Of a stretch of 64,000 bases of DNA, positions 11,713 to 22,669 are shown one piece after another (the stretch's first letter is position 1; every line of letters begins with the position of its first letter). The stretch spans positions 39,751,558 through 39,815,557 of the forward strand of contig CM043946.1 of NCBI GenBank assembly GCA_014529385.2. Direction: 5' to 3'. Both the position numbers and the translations under genes were made by a program. The stretch comes from Adiantum capillus-veneris. Lineage: Eukaryota; Streptophyta; Polypodiopsida; Polypodiales; Pteridaceae. The notes under the pieces were generated by a model. It had not been told where the DNA came from. It was given only the letters and a program-made list of their open reading frames with translations, and searched no databases.

Positions 11713-12257
11713 CTGAGAAGCATGACCATGGTGCAGAGCAAGGCACGTAGCCCAAGGGTCGGACACCCGTGTTGTTTCGCAGTGGGGTAGGCCAGATGCA
11801 TGTCATGTGCATAGGATGGCAGGAGGCATTGCGTACATGGCATCCCTCTTTGCCTTCCCATTCGGACAGGAAGGGTGCAGAAGGCGCTCTGCCATGGAAG
11901 CCTGCAAAGGGTGGGGCTTGGGGTTGAGCCTTCAATGTTTGTTGAAGATGATGTCGATGACATGGCAGATCTTTTGCTTCGAAATTGGTGGATTCCGAAG
12001 AACGAAATTGATTAAGCAGTGAGGGAAGGGGAAAGCAGAGTGGACGGCCTATAGGCAAGGAGCTTCGTTTGTGGTGCGGGTAGGAAAGGTGCAATTGGGA
12101 GTGAAGGCAGGGTTGTGCAATGATGGGAGGGAAAGGGGATGTGGTGGCCATGGAGCTAGTGAGTAGTAGGTCTATGGGCGGTAGCTCTCTGTGTATTTAT
12201 TTGTATCCAAGGAGCGAAGGGGGGGGGGGACTTGCTGACTAATTGCACATTCTCTCT

Positions 12258-12258
<1 letters not shown>
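11710..12258. other. No supported gene
   Basis: Open frames here exist only because they run through the adjoining microsatellites. No conserved domain was recognised. Confidence 0.4.

Positions 12259-12346
<88 letters not shown>
12259..12346. repeat. Poly-C tract (about 46 C) joined to (CT)n
   Basis: An uninterrupted C run of about 46 bases passes directly into about 20 CT units. The minus strand is a long poly-G that could form a G-quadruplex. Length in the assembly may be inexact. Confidence 0.95.
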
Positions 12347-12347
<1 letters not shown>

Positions 12348-13345
12348 TTGCAGCCTACCAGGCGAAGGCAATGGCGATGAGAACAGGAGGGGGTAAGGAG
12401 GGTGCCGATACTAGAGTGGAACATGGCCCTTACTGGAACAAGGAAGCAACGGACGCCCTCTCTGAGCACAAACTGATAAAGAGGTTCCGAGTGCAGGAAC
12501 TGTTTGGTAGCCGATGGAGCTGGTCAGGAGACAAGCGAGGGTAGGAGCTGTAGGTTTGTTGCATGCTGGTGCTGAACCGAGGTGGGGGGCCTTCATCGTG
12601 ATCACCAGCGGGGCTTTGGTAAAAGGAGGGGCGTGTGCATCCGAAGGGGCTATGTGTATGCGTAGGAACTAGGGCACAGGAACATACGACAAAGGACAGG
12701 CTATGCTTTTCGAAGTTATTGGGAGGGAATCTTCAAGGCAAATTAATGGGTAAGAGTAGAATGGACCGAGTATGTTGCTACGATCTTTTTCCCATTTCTT
12801 CTTAAGGGAATCAAACGAGATGTTGTTGGGTGAAAGCATGGAATGGTGGCTCAAATAGCTGTGTCCATGGACACCTACTATCAAAAACTTTGGCCTAAAA
12901 TTAGACATGAATTCACATAAAATTTCTATCATGATATATGTCAATGGATAGCTCTTAAAGAATAAAATGTAGAAGTGCCATCACTTATAAATTTTATTTA
13001 GTTTGTATTCTTTTTTCCACAAGATTGTTTTTGTGACATGTTATCTAATCGCTTAAATATCATTCCACCTATTCATGCTTTCACCCTGTTTAAAGTTAAT
13101 GAAGCAATTAGTATCATCTGGGTTATCATCTGTGAAATATCAGAAGACTTTGGGAATTTCAAATTTTTACATCTGTCACGATCGCGAAGGAAATGAGAGA
13201 GATAGAGCGAGAGAGACAGACGACGATACTAACAAAATGTTATATAGAGAGAGAGCCATCCTGTCGGCACGAAGGCGGAGGGGGACTGCCTCCAGCTGCA
13301 GAGGTCCAGTGGGAGCAATGGCTGATGCAGGCGCAAGAAGTGCGA

Positions 13346-13347
<2 letters not shown>
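12347..13347. other. No supported gene
   Basis: No domain, RNA gene or terminal repeat was recognised between the two microsatellites. Confidence 0.4.

Positions 13348-13423
<76 letters not shown>
13348..13423. repeat. (CT)n microsatellite, about 38 units
   Basis: A pure CT run. Shorter GA runs flank it at 13190-13215 and 13245-13255. Confidence 0.97.
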
Positions 13424-13427
<4 letters not shown>

Positions 13428-13839
13428 ACAGGGTTCTGAACGTGAGCGCCATTCATGTGGTAAATGGGAAGCAGGCGCAGACGATGGCGGAGCGCAACAA
13501 CCACGGGCAAGGGTGGTTGTTTCTCTGCACTCTGAGATTGGGGTCCAGTGTTTGGACAGGTCGGAAGACTACACATCCGAGCAGAGCGAGGCGGGGCGAG
13601 AGGAGAGCGGGGGAGAGGGAGAGATGCAGTGTGTGAATCGGCTCTAGTTGAGCGATACTTTTAAAACTTACGTATAATGTGGAATCTTGCTCGGAAATTA
13701 ATTAACGGATACGTGAATAGGTCCTCCAAATTTTGCAAGTGGGGTTTATTAGATGATATTGAGGCGAAAAAGGAGAGCATAGAGGCACGTGTCTATAACG
13801 TGGAGTAGGGAAAATGGAAGGACACAACACAGATATTTT

Positions 13840-13840
<1 letters not shown>

Positions 13841-13883
<43 letters not shown>
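13841..13883. repeat. (CT)n microsatellite, about 21 units
   Basis: A pure CT run. The surrounding 13424-14824 has no recognisable gene; C-rich runs occur at 14459-14470 and 14668-14701. Confidence 0.97.
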
Positions 13884-13886
<3 letters not shown>

Positions 13887-14824
13887 GCATAGACTATAGG
13901 CTATAGGTCACACTTTGTTCGTCTGTCTCTCACTGGTTGTGCGTAGGCAGGAGGAGAGACATTCTCTCTCTCAGAGTTGCTAGTGTACAACTGCCTCATG
14001 CAGCAAGGTTACTTGCATGGGGGTTTGCAGATAGTAGACAATTTTTTGATGGTGCCTGATGGCAAGTGGCAAGAGGAGCAACGGGGTCCTAAAGGATGCG
14101 AGGCGAGGCGGAGGTGCTTTGAACGCTAAACAGCAGCGATGGCTGAACGGAGTGGTTGAGTGTAATGATTTGCGCTCTGACGATGGCGTCGCAAGACCGG
14201 TCCTTTGGGCTAGTTGAGCCTTGTCCATAAGCGACACGGGTGAGACTCAAGGGATCGACGACGGAGAATGAATCCACTGTTGATCCCATCTCCGCCATGC
14301 AAAAGGGATTTCCCTCAAATTTTCCCCATGCTGCTCGCGCTGCGCCTCGAACTCACCACCTCTCCCACCGGATTCACGCAACCTATCCAGTCTACCTACC
14401 CAGTCCACCTATCGCGACACGTTGCAAGCAATGCGAAACGTGTGCATAATATTCTTGCCCCCCCCCCCCCTGCTGCATTGATCCTACGGCCCAAAGCACC
14501 CCGCCCTGCCGAAAATTCGCCTACGTCGTCGATCCCGTGAGTGACAACCCGTGTCACTTATAAACGAAGCTAGTCAAGGAGTAAGGTGGTTCGATTTTGA
14601 ACACATTTGTCATCTCTATAGCTGTTGGCCTTGCATAAGAGCTGTGTCAATCTGTGCATTGCACTTCCCCCCCCCACCACCACACCCCCCCCCCCCCCCC
14701 CAACAACACACACAAACAGATGCAGTTTGTTAACAAGTGATAAAATCACAAGACCTGCCTAAACATGAAACAAAGGAAGAATTTGAAAGTGAAACAGAAA
14801 ACTTTAAGCTTGTGTAATAGCACT

Positions 14825-15003
14825 GTCATTACACATTAGAGTATTGGCTATATAGGAGAAGAGAAGATAGTTAGAGGTTGAGTGTTTCTATGATTATAAG
14901 AAGAGTAAATGTGTCATTACACGTTAGAGTATTGACCATACAGGAAAAGGAGAGAAGATAGTTAGAGGTTGAATCTTTCTATGATTATAAGAAGAGTAAA
15001 TGT
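14825..15003. repeat. Tandem duplication, two units of about 88-91 bp
   Basis: The unit starting GTCATTACACATTAGAG at 14825 is repeated from 14913 with few changes. Both units end in GAAGAGTAAATGT. It is a simple local duplication in AT-rich DNA. Confidence 0.9.
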
Positions 15004-16029
15004 CTCACTTTCAGCAAGGGTAAGCTGAGTAAAGACAAGTGATTATAAGTGAGAGGTGTAAATTACCATGTAATGGTATACGGAGAGATAAAAGAAGAAA
15101 GCACTCCATTTTTTCCTTTCAAGATTTTACTTTTTTCAAGATATTTGAGTTGTGTTATTATAAATAAGTTAGTAGGAATAATAATCATTCATGGATATAT
15201 CATATCCAAAATAATTAAATTTTAATCATAAAAAAGGTGGAAAATATCATCTGAAAAATAGTGGAAAAAAAAATAAAAAAGCATTTTAAAATTTTAGGAA
15301 TATTATATGCCTTCTACTTTTCAACACCACCTTGTTTAAAAAGTAAAACTTACACTAATAAACTCCACCATTAAAGTAAAATGACAAGCCCGGGTTTTGT
15401 TTTTACGACTAATCTACAAATAACCAACCACGTGACACAAAGCAAGAGGATGATGAATAAAATTAAGTTTCACATCATGTGAACTCATCCATAATAGCTC
15501 CCGCAAAGTTTCAAACATTAGTAGAATTCGCCATAGGATTAACACAAAAAAAACGGTCTTTTGATTATGGGCAAAAGGATTTAAATTCCACTCCCATTAA
15601 AATTCGGATTTTTCGATCACATAAGCTCAGAAAACAAAACCAAAAAATGGACATGAATCCATAATAGGTATGTATTACTCATCACAGCTTACACTGAATT
15701 CTATATCGTCCAATATCTAAAGCTTTTTCAATCTTCTCTTTTCATCTAAGGCATCTAAAGAAGTTTAGAAACAAATGAGACATCATCGCAATTCTCCCTC
15801 AGACACAAGAAACCAAAGCATAGCAAAAAGTTTTATTTGTTTTATTGCCTTGACTAGCAAAAAAAATACCGTTATAGGCACACAACCAATCACTTATATC
15901 TAACCCGACCCTATTCCACATCAACAGAATATGCAACAAAAAGTCCTTTTGCTACTCATTCTCAGCATATGCGACAAGTCCTAGAACGAAAGCAACAATT
16001 TATATGAGGCGTGGGAGCAAGAAAGATCT
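15004..16029. other. AT-rich non-coding stretch
   Basis: No gene, RNA or mobile-element end was recognised. Confidence 0.4.
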
Positions 16030-17595
16030 TGGAGTCACTACTGCCAAAGGTACTCCTCACCATCACGGGGACAAATGTACCACAGGATCCCGCCTGAGTT
16101 GAGCACATACCAACATCGAATGGTTGTCTACAATCTCCAAACTAGACTACAAACATCAACCTACAAATTAGTACCAATAACCTAATGCGCATTCCAATAA
16201 TCTGCATATGTCATTCAAGCAAATGAAGCGGAGAAGTGTTCTTCACTTACATTGCGAGACAATGCACCACCGGGATCACAATAATACTTAGTTAACATGC
16301 CAAAGCACAAGAGATGAGCAAGAACAAAAATAGCGTCGTATACAACCTTCACATCATCCACACTGATCTAAATATATGGAAATAATCACAATGTCTCCAA
16401 GATAACATTCTCATGCTGCATAAACAAAAAATATTGCCAACTTGACCCTCAATGAGAAGGTATAATGCCACATCCCACTGTACGCACCAATAATAAAGAC
16501 AAATGGGACGAAGGACCAATACCCTGCTATACGTAACTGCTCCATGAGTTTGCAGTGTAAGGTTTGCTATACAATAATAATGATGTATAAGGAAACGGGT
16601 GTGAAAGACATGGGAGAGCTTCTTCTTCTTTCCACTTAAGAGTACCTGGTAGTGAAAGGATTGCCATCAGAATCAACATCCTTTTCCTCCATTTCCAACG
16701 ATGAGCAAACTGACAGCGACTCAAAAGCATTATGAGTATTTCACCGACCTTGAGACCCTAGGAATGGAAAGCTTTTCAACTTAGCACACAAAACATGTCC
16801 CACAAACAACCGGCTCACAGCTAAGACCACACCACCTGAGAGGCCAGCACTCAACAGAGCAAAGCACATGGCCAAAAAGTTCCACCATGCAATCTCCAAA
16901 CAAGGCTGCACAGATTGTGAGAAATTACACTAATTAGCCTGATCTGAGTTCAAACGAGCTGCATAATCATGAAACTTCAACTGGGTAGTATGAAGGAAAT
17001 ACCAAACCTGCAGGATGTGGAGCCCTATCGCAATGCTTCATGACTTAAGCCTCACTGTGTCGAGGCCAGGTGCAGATGACGAGATCACCTTGAGCAAGCT
17101 GATGATAGAGCAGGGGGTAGGAGGGGGAGGTGTTTTCTTCAAGCTGGTAATGTACTGCCTTGACATCGAGGGGAGGTCTCTCCTGCAAGAGATGCAACGC
17201 TCCTCCTTCCAGCAAGTTGGCCTCCCTCGGCCCTGCACACAACCACCCTGCACATAGACGAGATCTCTCTCTCTCTCTCTCACTCACTCACACACACACA
17301 CACACACAGCCCCGCCATGGGTGACTCACGGGCTCCCTCAACAGCTCCTCTGTAGTCCCCAAGGGCAGCGCCCTTCCTGTCCAGCCGCGGCCTCCAGTCG
17401 ACCACCTCATAGAACATCAGCTCGCAACCGTCCCCTTCATGGTGGAGATGAAGAAGCATCAACTCAATCAATAGGTCTGGGTGAATGAGCTTCTCTCCTT
17501 CCGCAAGGAGTTCCTTCAGAGTGGCGACTATCGATCCAGCATTGGTGGCTTTCTCATTGCGCAGGCCTTGAAAGATAGCCCTTCCGCTTTTCACC
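16030..17595 (-). pseudogene. Unidentified exon-like segments, possibly a decayed host gene
   Basis: On the minus strand the best block is 17595-17300. It follows a plausible acceptor (GAACTGTAG) and reads KSGRAIFQGLRNEKATNAGS, then an amphipathic stretch with LKELLAEGEKLIHPDL and FYEVVDWRPRLDRKGAAL. It runs into a (CA)n/(CT)n tract. Weaker pieces follow at 17250-17045 (ERPPLDVKAVHYQLEENTSP) and 16910-16760, the latter with a hydrophobic FLAMCFALLSAGLSGGVVLA that looks like a membrane helix. A short GGILWYICPRDGEEYLW piece lies near 16100-16040. The protein-like composition and splice-like edge suggest real exons. I do not recognise the family and the pieces need not belong to one gene. Confidence 0.3.
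17263..17330. repeat. (CT)n(CA)n microsatellite plus a flank that is duplicated at 17786-17810
   Basis: CT and CA runs are followed by AGCCCCGCCATGGGTGACTC. The same flank follows another CT run 480 bp downstream. Confidence 0.85.
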
Positions 17596-17759
17596 TACAG
17601 TTCCATCATCAGAGCAGCAAAGCACAAAAATAACCTAAGCACACATATTATTACATACACCAAGTGCGTCTTCGACAGGAAAACCCCATCCGCCTACAAG
17701 TTCACCGATTTAGGGTTACGCTACGTAGGGGGCAGAAAAACCATTACACAGTCACAAGC

Positions 17760-17810
17760 CTCTCTCTCTCTCTCTCTCTCTCTCTCAGCCCCGCCATGGG
17801 TGACTCACGC
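17760..17810. repeat. (CT)n microsatellite with the duplicated flank
   Basis: About 14 CT units are followed by the same GC-rich word as at 17306-17330, in the same orientation. This suggests copying of microsatellite plus flank together. Confidence 0.85.
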
Positions 17811-17869
17811 ATAGAGAAAGCAAGAGCTTGCAAACTTAAAAGTCGTAAAGAAGTGGAATGATGAGACTT

Positions 17870-18676
17870 TGCAACCCTAGACATGTGTTATCACTCCCTC
17901 CACAAATGATAAGCCCAACACATGGCCAATCCTTATCCCTACTTCTACCAACCTCCTAGGATACCCATCTTATCTTGTGCGGAGAGTGGCCACATTCCCA
18001 ACCACTTTAATCATACCAAATAGTGGTTCTTCATATAAACCCACAAAATAAACAAACCCAAGTTCTTTTCATTAGAGTCAGCCCAAAATCTTTCATATTT
18101 CAAAACTCAAGACATGTCATCATTAGAGTTACACACTCTTCATTTAAATGAGTACCCACTATCTTACTTCAACCAATCAACATTTTTGGCTTAGCAAAAA
18201 ATGCTTAAAAATACAACTCAATTATTTTTTCTATTTTAGTCAACAAAAAGACATTGCATCGCTATAGCCTTTGCCCTTTGGGCAGGCCAACAAAACGGGG
18301 GGAGAGAGAGAAAGAGAAGAAGTAGGGATGCAGAGGGAGAGAAGGATGAAGCCACGGGGGAAGGGGGGTGGTCTTTGTGCGCAGGCCCTGATGGTGACAA
18401 TGCCTTCTCTTTTGCTTTAGAATTCCAAGATTCCTAGGAATCTTGAGAACAAATGAATTGCGTTTTTCAAAACGGGTTTATTAGCGAGAATGTGATGAGA
18501 TTATCTTGCTCTAGAGAAAGGAAATGCTAATGGGAGGAGGAAGGGGAGTCAGCACCTAGCTCACCTATCAGCAAGTGGTCGTGCATGGGGAGGAAAGCAT
18601 GGCTGACGCAAGTAGGGGGTTTGGGGAGTGTGTCTCTCCTTCTCCCTCTATGTCCGAGTTGAGTGGCATGCGTCAG

Positions 18677-18678
<2 letters not shown>
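17870..18678. other. No supported gene
   Basis: A purine-rich tract occurs at 18298-18370. Open frames here depend on the next CT run. Confidence 0.4.

Positions 18679-18716
<38 letters not shown>
18679..18716. repeat. (CT)n microsatellite
   Basis: About 18 CT units. Confidence 0.97.
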
Positions 18717-18718
<2 letters not shown>

Positions 18719-19104
18719 CTACGCACATGCTACGTTCACGTAGCTCGTTCGGCGAAAAAGAGAGCTCCACATCAGCAAGGCCCACCACACCCCTGCAGGA
18801 AATGAAACGGCTCGCCACCGCTCGTACCGCAATCACCCCCCCCCCCCCTTCATCACGTTCAACAGCCAGCCACTGCGTTCGTATGGCGGGAACTAATGTG
18901 AAGATGTTGCAGGTCTGTAAAAGCTGCAGCACAGCATACGTGGGGATCATTGATTCGTTTTATGCTTTGCACCTTGGAGGTCAGCATGACGTCAGCTCCA
19001 AGTTTGCTTGAACGGCCATTGTCATGTGCGCAAAGCAGCAGTTGAACTGAGGACGTTCATGGTACCAATGACCGTGCCACGAACGTCTCATGTGTGAGTT
19101 ACAC
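18717..19104. other. No supported gene
   Basis: A C run occurs at 18836-18848. Frames crossing this part are products of the neighbouring repeats. Confidence 0.4.
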
Positions 19105-19158
19105 CTCTCTCTCTCTCTCTCTCTCTCTCTGCACATACAAAGCTTAGGCAAGGAACTT

Positions 19159-19193
<35 letters not shown>
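19105..19193. repeat. Two (CT)n microsatellites 30 bp apart
   Basis: CT runs lie at 19105-19131 and 19161-19193. Confidence 0.96.
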
Positions 19194-19198
<5 letters not shown>

Positions 19199-19688
19199 GT
19201 TGCTTCTATGCCGAGGCCTCCCATGGCCATGCTATTGTGCACTTGCATTATCAGAGCTTAATGGTTGATATGGAAGTGCCTCTGGTGTCTCTCTTCATTA
19301 CTAGAATCCTCTGAGACGCCTTGTGTGCCCTCGCTTGCCCATAGCCATTATCACATAGACCATGACATGCACTTGAGCTTTTGCCCTACTGCCCTCACCA
19401 ATTGCAATACATGCTGCCCCCCCCCCCCCGTGTTGTATACTCCCCTTAGTCCCTAATTTGCATCTGAATCCCCCACAGGTATCCCCCTTCCTCCCTATAT
19501 TCGTGAGTGGAGAGGTTGCCTCTCTGCAAACCTGTAATGCAAAGAGAGGAGAGAGGGTGCCTCCGTGACCCCTACAGATCTTCACAAGCGGGATTCCTCA
19601 GTCAAGAGCCTCTGGTGGTCTCGAACCTGCAACAAAGAGCGACAGAGTAAGAGCGCCTTTGGCGCCCCTGCAAATGTGCAGTAGCCAG

Positions 19689-19707
19689 GCGCGCGCGCGC
19701 GCACGCG

Positions 19708-19754
<47 letters not shown>
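19689..19754. repeat. Compound microsatellite (GC)n(CA)n(GA)n
   Basis: An alternating GCGC run grades into CACA and then into about 17 GA units. The GC/CA part is purine-pyrimidine alternating and could adopt Z-DNA. Confidence 0.93.
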
Positions 19755-19756
<2 letters not shown>

Positions 19757-21244
19757 AAATTAACTAGACATTTTTCCTGTTGATCAGTACAAACTATCAA
19801 CGGTTACTAATAATATAGAACTCTCTAGTAACTACCTTGAAATTGCAGGCCTCGTGATTTTATTACTTGTTTTATTTCATGCTCACGACGTCATGACTGT
19901 TCCTTGAAGCAAAAAAAAAACATGTTCTCAACAAATTAAAAAACCTTCATCTTTTGGGCCGGCTAAGTCCCTTGGGATGTTAACTCAATCATGGGGCCTA
20001 CCAAAATGGCTAGTTGCCACCACTTTGGACACTCTTCGCACATTATTTGGACGCAGTCCTTAAGTAACCACCCCTCCCCCCCCCCAAACCCGCCCAACAT
20101 ACATACCTCCCATAGCATTGAGAGGCACACATACATCTCCAATAGCTATTGGCTGACTTACTCAATCAAAACACTGCCAAGCACGGCATTTTTCATATCA
20201 TGAATTCCATCACCTATATCAACCTCTTGTATAAGGCCAAATGCCTTTAAGGTGTGAGCATAAGTGATTGCATGTGGAAAGAGGCCTTCCCTTTACATTT
20301 AGTGAAAATGCCACAGTGCCTGCTTGACACATCCATACCAGACATACTTGCAATCACCGCAATCCAACTAATCTCATTCTAGATAAGAAAGTATTCAAGA
20401 ACCCTTTAAGCTTTGTAAAAGCATCATATTTAGCATACATATTGACCCCAACACCGTCAATCATAACATTCGGCTTATATTTCAACCCAGTCACTGCCAA
20501 GTATAACTTTGACTGACATATCAATCAAAGCATTGCAAGTCACCCGATTTGCACTACGGACTCCAATTTTCCATGCTCATAATTGTTCAAAACTGCACAA
20601 AAAATCTGATCCAGTCATAAGGTGAGCACTAACATGATATCTTATCTTGCAAATGTCATGCTGCGCCAAAGTGTTCAAAAAAATTTGTTAAAGGACCTCC
20701 AAGACATTATTAGACCTATTGATATGCTTATGGTTTGTGACTCAGCAAGTGTCAGTGACAAGGGATACAGGGCATTGTATACTTGCATCACATGACACCT
20801 ATGTAGCGAGGTAATCACACAATCCATACTTCCAACACCGTACAATATGGTTATGGCAAGAAAATCGGCAAGCAATGATGTTGCCACATTGGTAGGTGGC
20901 TAAAAGTTGGTTGATGATAGCATGCCAATGTCTCCATCAATTTTTTTGTCTACAACAGGTTTAACAATGTCTACATTGACGTAGAAGCAGTACAACGAGC
21001 TATGACTCAATATTATGATCTCAAGATAGAGGAGACCAATGGAAAGGATATTTTGTGCTCAAAGTATATGAATATCAAGTTGTGATAGGCCAAATATTCG
21101 AGTGTACAAGTCTCACCCTCATGAGTAGGGCATTGATGGGAAAGGGCACTGGCCAAGGCATACAAGCAACGGCAAGAGAAAATTCCATGTGATGCAAGGA
21201 TACTCCCCACTCAAAGCAAAATCAACAAAATCTTTGACAAAGTG
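19755..21244 (+). other. Mostly non-coding; short coding-like relics
   Basis: Two plus-strand stretches read like protein: about 20667-20790 (LLKDLQDIIRPIDMLMVCDS) and about 20955-21085 (FNNVYIDVEAVQRAMTQYYD). Both are followed by stops. I do not recognise either family. They precede the histone-like relic in the same orientation and could be part of the same captured or decayed locus. Confidence 0.3.
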
Positions 21245-21870
21245 TGTGCAAAGGTAACACAAAAGGACAAGGAAGCGGTTTCTATTACTACACAGAAGAA
21301 GAGATGGGAGGCAAACTGAGCACAGAAAATTGAAGAAGCTAGAAGACTAGCGAAAGAAAGGGAAGATGCCAAAAATCGTGCTACTCCAAGTAGCAAGAAA
21401 ATAAGAGAAGGTAGTGGCCATAGTGGGGCAAAGAGGAAGACAGTTCCTAAGCGCAAATACCCCCCCAACATGCTGATGAAACAAGGCAAGCATTTGAAGC
21501 GGCGGAAAAAGTACCGCCACGATATTCTTGCATGGACATGTAGAGAGTAGCCTTCACCACCCCCACCAATCCAAAAGAAGCGTAGGTGGAGGCTTGGAAC
21601 TTCTACTCTCTGTAAGATACGGAAATTCCAAAAGAGCACAAAGCCAATAATTCCCAAGGCACCATTTACAAGGCTAGTAATAGAAATTATGTTTCAATAC
21701 TCTAGCAACGTCAACACCCCATGAATAGAGTGCAATTGACTCCCTTAGGACCACTACCAGCAAGGGGTGGAAGACATTTTGGTTTCTCTTTTTCAAGATT
21801 GAAAGCCCAATTTGAGCACTTTAAAGCACATATTGTAGCTCTTTTCGAGCATTAGCAATCAGAACCCCAT
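21245..21870 (+). pseudogene. Histone H3 / CENH3-like pseudogene
   Basis: Plus-strand text from about 21575 to 21714 reads KKRRWRLGTSTLCKIRKFQK and then STKPIIPKAPFTRLVIEI. It aligns without gaps to the alpha-N and alpha-1 part of histone H3 (RPGTVALREIR..QKSTELLIRK..F.RLVREI), about 21 of 47 identical by eye. The IIPKAPF segment is closer to plant CENH3 than to canonical H3. Upstream in the same frame (from about 21215) is a long Lys/Arg-rich tail with KRKTVPKRKYPPNM, broken by two stops. Near 21812-21856, in a different frame, FKAHIVALFEH recalls the AYLVGLFED end of alpha-2. The middle of the fold is lost. Broken by stops and frameshifts, it cannot make a functional histone. Confidence 0.6.
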
Positions 21871-22339
21871 AAAACTTGATTTAACTTCAACGGCATGCAT
21901 TCTAAGGCAGGTCCAAACACTAGCAGAATTGGCCCACAAAAATACTTCTACTGTGCATATCTCCCTCGTTTGGATGCCGATTGACGAGCCATAAAGACAG
22001 TCATGTATAGCATATGAAGCACTGCAATTTTGGCCTATTAAATTGCATTTTGATAGCATCACTATTTCTTGACATACAGGCATCAAACCCCATTTAATGG
22101 CCCCAAAACCCACAACTAGCATACATTTGAGTCAACCTAATGTCATGACAGATCCCGACATAAATCATCAGTTTGGAAAAACTTAAAAATACATGTAGTT
22201 TCTCATCTTTCATCTCGTGCCTGCAAAGTGGTATGACACCGTTTTCCTACAGCTCCACGAACACACACAAATAGCATTGTTCCCAAAAGCTCAATTTCCT
22301 TGCTTGATTTACTACAAAATCTCCAATTCATATTTCTCA

Positions 22340-22620
22340 TGGTGCCAAAATGTGTGTGTGTGTGTGCAACCACACACACGAATCCCCTCTGAGCTCAATT
22401 TTCTCTGCAGACGACCTTCGATTTTGCTCCTATCCGTGAGCTGCAATTTATCAGTTTTTCCAAGTACATGCTCTATTGCTCTGCTTGATCTTGATGCCCT
22501 GCTTCAACTACCTGATTCTCTTCACTATAAGATGCCCAATGTCCGCAGATCTTTGACTTCCCTGCAGCGAGCTAGAAGGTTATATAAAGCTATGTGCCTC
22601 TTATCTTAATTTGTTTGCTA
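22340..22620. repeat. Dispersed copy of the (TG)n/(CA)n dyad repeat
   Basis: A TG run at 22351-22365 is followed by CA at 22370-22379. The 3' flank (gatgccctgcttc near 22494) is shared with the cluster at 6765-7375. The 470-bp stretch before it (21871-22339) holds nothing I recognise. Confidence 0.55.
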
Positions 22621-22669
22621 CGGGATACTGCTCAAAGAGGGATACAAACCAAGAGCATAGAAGCTTCAA

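Noticed and set aside
11475-13647. Open frames of 100-190 codons rich in Ser-Leu or Arg-Glu
   Set aside because: They are translations of (CT)n/(GA)n runs and exist on both strands. The unique parts match no family.
16760-16910. Hydrophobic AGLSGG-type segment that resembles the DUF21/CNNM membrane helix
   Set aside because: Only about 25 residues, with no flanking DUF21 or CBS text; too little to name.
21211-21657. Hydrophobic 148-codon minus-strand frame
   Set aside because: It is antisense to the Lys/Arg-rich tail of the histone-like relic, which readily gives a hydrophobic shadow.
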